A DNA stretch of 64,000 bases. It comes from Bryoerythrophyllum caledonicum (taxonomy: Eukaryota; Streptophyta; Bryopsida; Pottiales; Pottiaceae). The DNA lies in the NCBI GenBank assembly GCA_963971425.1, contig OZ020524.1, positions 13,023,845 through 13,087,844 on the forward strand. Reading direction: 5' to 3'. Both the position numbers and the translations under genes were made by a program. The notes under the pieces are model-generated. The model did no database searches. It saw nothing but the letters and a program-made list of their open reading frames with translations, and had not been told where the DNA came from. Shown in pieces: positions 24,721 to 35,900 of the stretch; position 1 is the stretch's first letter; each line of letters starts with the position of its first letter.

Positions 24721-25768
24721 TGGTCTTCAGATTACGATTTTTTGAGCTGAATTGGTTTGAAAACTAGTTGTCGGATCCAACAATCAGTTTCGAGATGATA
24801 ATTTACTGGTGTTTGGGTTAGGATTTTGAAAGCTGGATCGCTATATTTCACAGTTGACAAATTCGACAACTTGTTGAATTGGAGATGATAAGTTGCTTGT
24901 GATTGAGTTTGGATTATCACTTATGAATTGGCATGAGTCCTAGTTGTCGGATCTGACAACCTATTTCGAGATGATCTGTTGCTGGTCTTCAGATTACGAT
25001 TTTTTGAGCTGAATTGGTTTGAATCCTAGTTGTCGGATCCAACAACCAGTTTCGAGATGATAATTTACTGGTGTTTGGGTTAGGATTTTGAAAGCTAGAT
25101 TGCTATATTTCACAGTTGACAAATTCAACAATTTGTTGAATCGGAGATGATAAGTTGCTTGTGATTGAGTTTGGATTATCACTTCTGAATTGGCATGAGT
25201 CCTAGTTGTTGGATCTGACAACCTATTTCGAGATGATTTGTTGCTGGTCTTCAGATTACGATTTTTTGAGCTGAATTGGTATGAATCCTAATTGTCGGAT
25301 CCAACAACCAGTTTCGAGATGATAATTTACTAGTGTTTGGGTTAGGATTTTGAAAGCTAGATTGCTATATTTCACAGTTGACAAATTAAACAATTTGTTG
25401 AATCGGAGATGATAAGTTGCTTGTGATTGAGTTTGGATTATCACTTCTGAATTGGCATGAGTCCTAGTTGTCGGATCCGACAACCTATTTCAAGATGATT
25501 TGTTGCTGGTCTTCAGATTACGATTTTTTGAGCTGAATTGGTATGAATCCTAGTTGTCGGATCCAACAACCAGTTTCGAGATGATAATTTACTGGTGTTT
25601 GGGTTAGGATTTTGAAAGTTGGATCGCCATATTTCATAGTTGCTGAATCCGACAACTTGTTTGGAGATGATAAGTTGCTTGTGATTGAGTTTGGATCATC
25701 ACTTCTGAATTGACAAGAGTCCCAGTTGTCGGATCCGACAACGTGGTTCGAGATGATTTGTTGCGGTC
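24721..25768. repeat. Tandem array, four 262-bp units
   Basis: The landmark 'tggtcttcagattacgattt' recurs at 24721, 24983, 25245 and 25507, an exact 262-bp period, before the pattern decays near 25769. Each unit carries two palindromes of the TTGTCGGATCCRACAA type plus a half-matching third. The array lies upstream of the broken transposase start, inside the outer MULE. Neighbouring units are very similar, pointing to recent amplification. Confidence 0.9.
25467..25742. promoter_or_regulatory. Palindrome cluster GTTGTCGGATCCGACAAC (outer MULE)
   Basis: Perfect 18-bp palindromes lie at 25467-25484 and 25725-25742. Many one- or two-base variants run from about 24770 to 26330 and singly elsewhere in the element (about 22165 and 43125). 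The spread goes beyond the tandem array, so it is not only a by-product of it. A protein-binding site is a fair inference from perfect dyad symmetry, but no function is shown. Confidence 0.6.
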
Positions 25769-26469
25769 TTTGTGGATGGATTTTGGGACCTGAGTTGTTA
25801 TGAGTCTCAGTTGTCGGAACCGACAACTAGTGTTTGGATTGGAATTTTGAGAGCTGAATCGGAATATTTTTCAGTTGTCGGATCCGTCCACTTGTGCGGA
25901 AAGATGTGTAGCTGGTGCCGAATTTTGGATGTTCAATCGGTGAATCAATATAGTTCTCAGCTAACTGATCCGACAACCTTCATTAACTTGAATATTCATT
26001 GGCCGATTTTCTGTTTATGGCTGTAAGAATTTTTGAAAGCAAATTGTTCGTTGCATGATTTGGGGCTCGATAATGCAATCTTAAAGATGTCGGATCCAAC
26101 AACCCTCAATTGGATTTGAGTGCAATAGACACTTTTGAACATCAATAGTTCATTCGGATTAGTATATATACATCGTTGATCTCAAGAGAGTTTAGCTTTG
26201 GGAAGCGATAGCATAGTGCGTCGTTATCAATGGCAGGGAGGGCTCTTTGTTTCTTGGTCAATAGTTGTAGCTCATGAATTTGGATTAGTTTCACATTTAT
26301 GACTTCCTTGATGTCGGATCCGACAACCTTAATTTGGTGGAGAATCATATCACAACTCTTCATTGTGGCTGGACAAAATGGTTGCACATCCGGAATAAGT
26401 GAGTACTTTGACATTCCTCTCCATTGCAGTTCTTCAATCACGTAGCTACTACTATGTCTTTATTTGATG

Positions 26470-26685
26470 TATGTTGATTCTTGCAGAGAGTATGTTTCTC
26501 CATCAAAGGCTTGGGCTCTTCCCTTGTATGCGGAAGATGTTGTGAGGCTCCAAGCTCTACAAGTCTCGCGGCCAATCCCGTCTATTTTTCCTCTTAAGTA
26601 CAACTCCGATGTCATTATGTATCTTGACGTTAAAGCTGAAGTAGATCTTGAACTGTCAGAGCCATCAACATCCTTATCAGAGTAG
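26470..26685 (+). pseudogene. Last-exon remnant of the ParB/MTase-like gene
   Basis: After a possible acceptor (attcttgcag, ending about 26485) a frame reads VSPSKAWALPLYAE...KYNSDVIMYLDVKAEVDLELSE and ends at TAG just after PSTSLSE. It matches the last exon of the inner MULE's gene (SPMKSYDLPMYAE...ESSTSL) in spacing and key residues. No earlier exon was found in the outer MULE, so the rest was deleted. Confidence 0.65.
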
Positions 26686-26699
26686 TGATGTAATAGACC

Positions 26700-27030
26700 A
26701 TTTCGGTCGTGACTCACTGCATTTGTTGTGTTTTAATTTCTATATTATAATTAATATGATTCCAACACCTGGATTTATCTTGATCCTAACCATCATAATA
26801 TGATATGGTCAAATGCTCTGGTCGTATGTCATCATTAAATATATAACAATTTTTAACTTTGATGGCACCTTGCTACTTGGATAATTGTAGAAATTGTAGA
26901 ATTGAGACGAGTTTTTGAGAGACCCCTTTCCAGTTTACGGATCTGACAATTCAATCTGGGAGGAGAATCCTACCTGAAATCCATGTCGTGTGACAATGAA
27001 GTTAGTCCTTTTGAAACAATTTTGGGGTGG
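26700..27030. other. Outer MULE non-coding sequence
   Basis: AT-rich sequence between the last-exon remnant and the inner MULE insertion site. No gene seen. It contains one degenerate CGGATCTGACAA palindrome half. Confidence 0.5.
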
Positions 27031-27039
27031 TTCAGTGTT

Positions 27040-27092
27040 GAGCGACGCTATTTTGCGAGCCTAGAGCGGTGAGCAGTGAGCCTAGAGCAGAA
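27040..27092 (+). repeat. Left terminal inverted repeat of the inner MULE
   Basis: From GAGCGACGCTATTTTGCGAG onward, then CCTAGAGCGGTGAGC. It pairs with the reverse complement of the right end from 41528 inward, with a one-base offset in the outermost 8 bases. Confidence 0.85.
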
Positions 27093-27450
27093 ATAAAATA
27101 CTATTTTAAGGATTCCGGATTAATTTATAATATTTTAATATTAATAAAATTTATTTTTCTTATTTTTAGTAAAAAATAGGACCTATCACCGTGGACAATT
27201 TCACATAATAAATAGAATACTGGATTCATCGAAGTAGATTTAGAGTAACAAAACTTGAACCATATCATATATAATTAACCACGATGAAGAGGGAGATTAT
27301 CAAATTCCAAGACAAAAATTGTACAAATCAAGATATGACATAATCCACAATAGAATAGATAAAACCTTGTAGTGGCCCTTTTAGTCTCACTACATCTTTA
27401 CTGCATGTTTAAAAACTGTATTACAAAGTACCTAAATGGCACAGGAAACC
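27093..27450. other. Subterminal region of the inner MULE
   Basis: AT-rich, non-coding, between the left terminal repeat and the transposase stop; it should hold the transposase 3' untranslated region. No other feature recognised. Confidence 0.5.
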
Positions 27451-30400
27451 TTAAGAAATAGGATGGCTAAGTAGACCGCTCTCAAGAATGCGCTTGATCT
27501 CGTTAAAACTCAGACTTGGAGCATGTATAAAAACATCAATATCGAAGTGTAATCCACAGATCACAATGAAGATGTAATACAAGTGCTTACAATTTGTCCA
27601 CTGACCTCGCTTACCTAGAGATTTCTGCATCATTTCTTGAAAGAATGGACAAGAACAAGTGGGGAACTGTCCAACAGTGATGGAATACTGTTCGATTTTT
27701 GGAGGAGTTCCGGAGTCAAAAGTAGCAATGCATCCAATAGCTGGAATAGGTATCATGGTCAATCGGCGGAGACTACCTCTGACCAAAATGGCGGATGCAC
27801 AAACATTAGCCTGTTTTGTTGAAGGTGCTTTTGCATTCCTACGAATTTTTTTTCCAAACCTGAGCGAGGGATGTTCATCAGGGAATTCCGGAAGAGTATA
27901 TCCGGACAAATCGACCGGAATCCGCTGACCTTCGAATAATCGACGAGGCGATATTGCAGCACGAGGTTGCAGTTGAAATCCTGCAGTTTGTAGTGCAAGA
28001 ATTTCAGAGGTAGTTAGGTTAGTACCCATCTTCACTGGCCAAACCTCTGGCACAGCTGGTTTTGACACCACCCACTTGCGCCTGGTACCCTTGACGCACC
28101 TTTCAATATCATCGTTGCAGAAGAAGAATTGCATACGCTCTTCCCGGTTCTTCTGGTAATTGTGCATCCTTCCAGTATATGTGGGAGCCGCAGTATTCCT
28201 CCCATCCTGGATAATCCTTGCAGTACACTTTCTCTTCGTGATTGCTTGTTGGGCAAAACATGCTTTGGCAGAAGCCTTGGGCAATCGTGCTATGTGCCAT
28301 TCACTCTCATCGCATGTAGTTTCTTGGACGGCAGTCACATGTATACTTGGAGGTGGAACAACAACTGTCTCATCCTCGGCACATGCGGCATGTTGATCTT
28401 CATCTGTCTCCACATGTACTCCAATTCCTGGATTAGCGTCCTCAAGGTGCCTTGATGATCCTTGCCTAGTTTGAACACGTGGACGAGAGAAATTGATCTT
28501 GTCGGGTCTATGGGAGTCTTCATCGCAACCAGGAGGAAGATCTATCTTTTGTTTCAAAGAACCAAATACTTCCTCCCCTTCAAGATGTGGTTCCCGAGTA
28601 CAGAAAGCAGAAGCTCCAGGTAGTTTGGCCATTGCAGCATGAAGTGCTTTCGGATCACCTGACCGATGAGTTGTACGTTGAGCCACTCGTAAGAGCAGTT
28701 CTTCCTTTCCAGGGCCGGTGCCTGATCGATCACCATTCAAGTATTGGTAATATGCCACAACTTGCATGAAGGCTCGAACATAATCATCCACAGTGGCGAC
28801 GTAAAGGTCATTGCCACGATTTCCAGATTGTTGCAACCACTTATTATGTACTGTCTCCGCAAGATTACAAGATGGCATTTCAGCCAATTCGGAATCTGGG
28901 AGGGGCTGAACAAAAACACGAACCATCACATAAAATATAAGAGTGGAACAAAAGAATGGACTATTAATCTTGACATGTGGATTTCACGAATATAGTATTA
29001 ACGTTGAAAGCTGGAGAAATCAGGATAAGAGTATACGAATTGCATGAAGCCGCCCCATTGGCGATAGCGGAAATGCCAAAACGCAAGCCAAAGATCAAGA
29101 CTAGCGACCTCTTGATCTGTTGTTGCTCCAGATGATAACCACCAGGATCGGATGGCATGATATCTAGCCTCCGCCTCTTCGATGGATTTAGCATCCTTGT
29201 ATTGCTTACACATTTGGCGATGCTGTGCTTGGAGATCTGGCCGAATGCTTGCTTTGGTGTGCTTCTCTAACGATTGCGTCCAATGGAAGAGGCATGTCCT
29301 CTCTTGATTCTCCATCGGTAGTGATGCGTCTCCACTTCCATAGATTAGGCGAATAGCATTCCAGTTTGCTTGAGCACTGTCCGCCATAAAACCTTTAAAT
29401 TTTGGATTGGGGACACCATGCCTACTCATCACGAGGTTAAGATTCTTCCAAAATATTGATTGAGCAGTAGCATCTTCTGATTGCATATCACAAACAGCAA
29501 CAGTCATTACTCGACAGTATTGAGAGTCATAGACATGGCACGCCATGGTAGTCCATCCTTTGACACGCTTGACGTGGTCGAACATTAGCCATGCGTTCTG
29601 AAGATCCCCTTCCGTCTGCATCCGTTTGACAAGATCTATACCACTCCCGGGACCCATTTCGGACATTTTGAAAATGAAGACCTTGTCGGAGTCCGATCCT
29701 TGGCCCGGAAACTTGTTTTCTTGAACAAATGCCCACTTGCTAGATCCACGAAGCTTAGTGATGCTATCCATAACTCCGAATCGACGGAAGTATCGAAAAG
29801 ATGTGACCTTATTGCGAATGCTTGGTGAAGACATATGCTTGCAAGTGTTGAGCACTGGAACAAGTTCGTTAAAGGTGAGAGTCGCCTGAGGTGAATCCTC
29901 CGGGTGAAGCAATAACTCTCCAAGTAGATCTTTGCTTGCCTCCATGATAATGGCTGAATTGGTGGCAGTAGGGGTTCTCTGAACTTGCTCTCCAATAATA
30001 CTTTCAGCCCTTTCTGCAAATTCTCTATTGATTCCAATCTTCACAGGATGTGCATGTAAACCAAGATGGATACAAGCTCGAGTCATATGACTTTTAGCAA
30101 GAACATAGTAGATTTTAGCAGGGCAGGTTGCAAGGCAAGAGGGAGGAACCTTACAGACCTTACAAACAACATTCGAACCTTTAGGGAGCTCACATCCAAT
30201 GTCGAAAGTGTTGGTGCTGACTCCATCCCACTCAACTTCATTTGCTGTTGTGGTGCGATGAACTCGGGTCAGGTAATCGCAGTCAACGTTCATACACTTG
30301 AGATGGCCCAAACATGATGATGATCTGAACGTGAGCCCCATGTCGTTCTTGATGTTGGACGTGATGGTTCGCGTCCAGGCGTGTCCGTCGTGTCGTTTGT

Positions 30401-31175
30401 CCATTCCACGAAGGAGCCTCGCTTGGGAGTGCGATGCTGAGGCACCAATAGGTGGCAATTCAAAAACGACATCACCATCGAAAGTGGGTGGCAGGAATTC
30501 CACTTTCTCTAATTTAATGCTACTGTAATCAATCTTTGTAACTACAGACTTCGAACCTTTTCTAGCGGACAACTTTTTAAGGCAGTCAATGACACTAATC
30601 GAATCTGAAGTACGGTGAGGAAGTGGAGGCTTGCCACTAGAGAGACATGGTGATTGAGAGGGCTGAGATAGATGTGATGGGACGGGTTGGACCACGGTAT
30701 GCGACAGAGGAGATTGGGGAGTTGGAGTGTCATCACCAGAGTCATCACTAAGAAGATGGATAGGTTCAAGCCCTGGCTCTATCTTTACTCTCTGGACACA
30801 TGGTGTGTTGAGTGTAGAAGTGGATGATTGTCTGGGAGTAAGAATTTCAGTTGATGCAGCAATAAGGGAGTCAGACAGACCATACAATCTAAACCTTCCT
30901 GGCGGTAGTCGCCAAAACTTAACACCATCATTCAGATAGGAGAGTTGATTGACTGTATGGGTGAGCTCACCAGAGGCATTGTCAAATATCTCCTGATCGA
31001 CCTGCATAGACTCCTCTAGGAATTGAAATCTAAGACTCAATCGAAAGGCTGTCACAATGCAAAATCCTTCGTCGGCAATGGGAAACGAGACAGGTATACC
31101 ATGCCCATTTGCATGTATGAATGCCATTGGAAAAGCAGATTGTGCAAGCTTGGTTGAAACATTGAGGAATGACAT
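27451..31175 (-). CDS. MULE transposase, two exons
   Basis: Exon 1 is 31175-29037 and exon 2 is 28905-27451; both phases fit a GTATAC donor and a TTCAG acceptor, giving about 1197 residues. N-terminus: a GCM/WRKY-like zinc region near residue 290 (CLGHLKCMNVDC, later CKVC, then IHLGLHAHPV). Catalytic core: MFDHV near 533, FMADSAQANW near 598 and NLAETVHNKW near 730, matching the D-D-E positions of MULE transposases. C-terminus: SWIM zinc motif CSC...CKHLYY near 1131-1152. The family binds the terminal repeats in the nucleus and does cut-and-paste transposition with 9-bp TSDs, which is what the flanks show. All motifs are intact, so it may be active. The intron falls between the second and third acidic residues, and a donor-like GT is conserved at that spot in the older copy. 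Confidence 0.92.
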
Positions 31176-32900
31176 ACACGTTTTAGAGGGAATTGTGATT
31201 CACTAAGAAGTATTAACGAGACATTTACAACCAAGCAATGAATGGTTATTCATAAACATTCAATATTTAGCAATTAGGTTGGATTCATTGAATGTACAAT
31301 TAAGATAAATGAAATCAGATGCAGTACAACAGACACACCAAATAATTGACAAGGCTAACAACGAGCTGCCTCGTAGGAAATAGAAAGGGAATTGGATGTA
31401 ACTAAATTCAAATAAAAACAAAATAGTGAGTTAATAAGTTACAGCCGATATGCCAATAATTGATTACACTTAATATAATGTAGTGGTTCAAACCAGTTTT
31501 AATGGAAGCGCCAATTTCCACGTGAATTTTAGCAAAGCACTGTCCATAAAATTTATAAACATACCCAAGTACATGACCCTAAACCAATAATATTTAAATC
31601 CCAAAGATGGTAATGAAAATGGAAAATAGATTCTGACACTACCAGTTTGACACCTCTATTAATATGTTCTATTAAAATATAGGGATTCTGTCAGTAGGTA
31701 GTAGATACAGAAGAGCTTAGTTGTCAAATCTTAATATTTGTATGATAGAGCTTGGTGGTCTTCAAACTGTTGTGGCAACTCCTTCTCTATCTATATTGGT
31801 GCATAAATGAGTTGCAACATGATTTAATAGACCACGAAGGTCTACTTTACTTAAAAAGGTTAGAGAATCAAGTTCTATCAGAGGAAGCAGCTGTTGAGAT
31901 TCAAAATTTCCGAGGGTCCTTATGTGTCAGGCACCTAATTATTTAGTTTAAAAATGAATAAAGCATCCGTGATTGCGTTCATGTACATCATTTAATATGA
32001 TTGCGTTCATGTATATCATTTAATATGATTTCCTAAGGTTGATCTTTTGCGCTATAAGATTGCACATTTCAAGCGTGTACTAATGACTGAGGTAGATAGT
32101 GTTTGAGGTGATACATATATCTTAAGTGTGAGGTGCTAGTTGTTGAAAGCAGTGTATGTGTGCAGAGATGAATCATTGACTATATGCAGCTAGAAAACGG
32201 CAGTGTAGATCATATTTGTGTTGCTAACAGGAAGAGAAGGAAAAAACGCCCGGCGTTATATTTCTCCTCTGCAAAAGCCCTTAGAAGATCCAGAATGAAA
32301 CAAAAGAAAGTGGTATGCAGAATAGGGGGGTCATCACCTGGAGAAGTACGAAAAACGTTGCAGTTTGCCGTAGGAACAAGCAGCGGAGATGTTGCCAGAG
32401 TCAATGCAATTTATGATGGACAGTCAAACGTGCAAGAGAGCGCGGTAGACAAGCACATTGAAAGAACGGAAGTCATTGAGGTAAATGTCCGGAAATCAAT
32501 TGTCGTAGGCAGCATTCAATGTTGATAAATATTTTAAGAGGATTTTCATTTACGGTATGAATTTAGAGTGAGAAATATGATTGTACATTCAATAAATTGG
32601 AACGAGTTAATATGATCCAACATGAAATCAATATCATGGAAATATTGCATGCTTTGTGGAAAGGCTTAGTTAGGAATTTGATATGGAGTTCTGAAGGTCG
32701 GGTTCTAAACCCGAATGGATGACTCCAAATACGAATGGATGACTTCAAACCTGAATGGATGGAACTGCAAATACTATTTCGGTTTACCTAGTATGAGGAG
32801 TCGTCACTCCACTGAAGATTCTATTTCGCCTTTGGTGGCGGCTGCGGGTCTTTGAGAGTTGGGATTGAGGGTTGCGGCAAGGCTTGTGAGGGTTTCGATA
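31176..32900. other. Divergent intergenic region of the inner MULE
   Basis: Lies between the divergently read transposase and the plus-strand gene, so it should carry both promoters. At about 31971-32030 a ~30-bp unit (TGATTGCGTTCATGTA..., ending TTTAATATGATT) is duplicated in tandem. A 113-codon plus-strand frame (32184-32525) begins with a basic, nuclear-signal-like run (RKRRKKRP) and contains a GAG|GTAAAT donor; it could be an upstream exon of the cargo gene but I could not join it in phase. Confidence 0.5.
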
Positions 32901-35900
32901 ATGAGGGATTCTGTGCAGAATGTTTTGGAGAATGACGAATCGATGAGGAGTACACGGAGTCGGTCGAGGGGGGAGCCGGACGACCAAGCCGACGAGGACG
33001 TAAGTTTGAGGATGGGGAGGACAATCAAACGGACTAAGGTGTGCTCAAACTCATCATTCCATCTCTACGTTGTGTGAAACTTGTTTGAGTCTACTTGGGA
33101 TTGAGGAAACTGGTCGATTGAAGTGGAATCTCAATCGGAGGCTGTATTCTTATCTCGGATCCGAGAGGATTGATATTTCTCTTTCGATAGGAAGTGGCTG
33201 CGGGTGAAAGAGTCCCTGCGTTATGTGAAACTTGTGATAGTCTGCTGGGGAATGAAGGAACTGGTCGATCGATGTGGAATCCCAGTCGGTGGCTCTATAG
33301 TTATTTCAGATCCGAGAAGATAGTTTTCATTCTTTCGGGAACTAGTGGCTGCTAGTGCAATATATATGGAGGCCATCATGTCGATGATGAGAGTCACCGA
33401 ATTTTGAAGAGAAAGACTGTTCGTTTTCTCCTTGGAGCCTTTTCTTTGGAACTTTCGGGAACGGGATGGTGTGGAGGGGTGAGCTGTCTCCATTATGTGG
33501 GTTGGTGTGCATCGGGTTGGTGTGTAGGAGTGAACTTTTGGAACGGGATGGTGTGGACGGGTTAACTTTCGGGAACGTGATGGTGTGGAGGAATAATATC
33601 TCGGATCCAATAACATCTGAATTCCGTGGAGAAGTGTATGCAGTATCGACGGATTTAGGGAAATTTCTTATAGAAGTCGGGAGGGCTCTTACATACGTCG
33701 GGATGGTTCTTACGTACGTGCCCATGAAGTCTCCAAAGCCCATTGTTGATGTTCTAATTGTGTCACTATCAGAAAGCTCAAATGAGAGCACAAACTGCAA
33801 GGATTTGCAGTGAGAAACTGCAAGGACAAAATGCGAGTCACTTAATGGGCCGAAGAGGACGTATTAATTTCAGCGTTAAGTCATAGGTTTAAGTGGATGT
33901 GCTCATTTTGAGTCTAGAGTTCGTTATGAATATGTTGAATTCAGACCGTTCATGCGAGTCACTAATCGGATCCGATGATGGCATCTTCGGTGTGTGGGGG
34001 TGAGATATTCGTCGTCTCGGGTCCGATACGTACTTCAGATTGGTCTCGGATCTACCTTCACCTTCAGATTGGTCTCGGATCCACCTTCAGCAAGATTGGT
34101 CTCGGATCCACCTTCACATAGTAAGAACTGACGATGGATTTGGAGGACTCTGTCGGAAGGAAAGCATATGATTCAGCTGTGTTAGATTCTGCGGTGTGGA
34201 GGGTTGCCCTCTCGGATCCGAAACTCAATAACACGTAGTGATCGATGATGGATAAAGAGGAGTCAAGATATGGTGGACCGGATGTTTGAGTCCAAACTTC
34301 AGTTTCACTTATGAGAGTCCAGACTGTTCTGCTCTTACACACACGAGGTGAATATGATCGAATCCAGACTGCAGTGTACTTACTAGTATAGAGTGCTCTG
34401 TCATGACTGAATTTTAATGCAGGTATAGGGTTTCGGAATTTAAATCACGAAAAAGGGATTCTCACCTTCTGCGAAACGGGACTGAATTTGACACCTTCGT
34501 TAGCCAAAGCTGGATCACTGAAAGCTAGATCACTCAAAGCTGGATCACTGAATTTTACTTTCGATAGCTTTGAGTGATCACTCAAAGCTGGATCACTGAA
34601 TTTTACAGATCACTAGCCAAAGCTCGACCACTGAATTTTTCTGCAGGTATAGCTATTGTATTCGGCAACTGGAATCTCTCGGTCTCCGATGTAGCTGACG
34701 CTTTAAGAACGCGGTGGACTACTCCTGATTCCGCATCTTGCTTATTCAATACTGGTCCACGCACACTCTGATCACGAAGGCTTGAAGATCAGAACTGGAA
34801 GCAGAGGTATAATCCAACAAGAGTATAGAATTCGTAAATGATACACATGTTTGCCTAAATCAAAACATACAGAAGCGCCACGAGGTATTTTTTTGGAAAC
34901 TTTATCGTGTTGGATAGTCGGTATGAATTAAGAAGGCAGATAACCGATCAAGTATGAAGAATGATTCACCAGGTGAACTGTTCTGATATTTTTTGTTCGG
35001 AGGGGTGAGATTTTTAGTCGTCTCGGATCCGAGATCTACTTTAGCGTAGGCTGGTGGTCCGGTTTTGGCCTTGGGGGACGAAGACAATTTGGGGGTGAAT
35101 GATTCACCTGGAATGTTTATCATGGCGTGTTATTTAATTTTTGGTGTGGACGAGTGAAATAATAGTCGTCTCGGATCCGATAAGGCCATGACGAGCACAT
35201 GAAACGAACAAGCACTTGTATCCTCCAAGCCGGACAACATGTAAATATAATATCGAGTTGGATAATGAGTCTTGTTCCAGATCGCAGTTCATGATCGGTC
35301 AAGCTGGATTCCTGGTTTCATGGATACCCGGTCGGGCAGGATTTCTGCATACTTGGGTACATGGATACTTGGAAACTTGGTCGGGCTGCATACTGGCCAA
35401 AATGAGCTGCATATCTGCCCTTGGATGAAGCTGTCTCGGATCCGAGAACTGCATTGCGGTTATTGATAATTCTAACTATTCTAGGTTCCAGGAACTATCA
35501 TGCACAGAACTTCACGATTTGACCTGCAATTCATTTAGCTTCAAAGTCCATGTTGAGTTCGTGTTGAACCATTGCACTGTGATCTATCACTGCTTCGGCT
35601 TCGTCGACCCGTCCAGTGATTGAGAGGTCTCAGAACAATGATGTCTCGGATCCGAGATAAGCTTCACGATGTCCATCGATTACTACGTTGTCCTTGGATG
35701 ACGCAGTTGGTTCGGTTAAGAGATTATCACCAAGTGTTATGTTTTCTGACGGCTGCTATCGAATCAGCGATGTGGGGGTGCTCTTTCGAAGCTAGCTCGT
35801 AAACTGTTCAGGGATGAATACATCTATTTGCAGTAGTTGATTTTCATGTATATCATCATGGCCAAATCATACTGTATGTTCACGCTTCTTTAGAACTCGC

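Noticed and set aside
24721..25768. Possible CRISPR array
   Set aside because: The repeats are 262-bp contiguous units without spacers, in a eukaryotic transposon.
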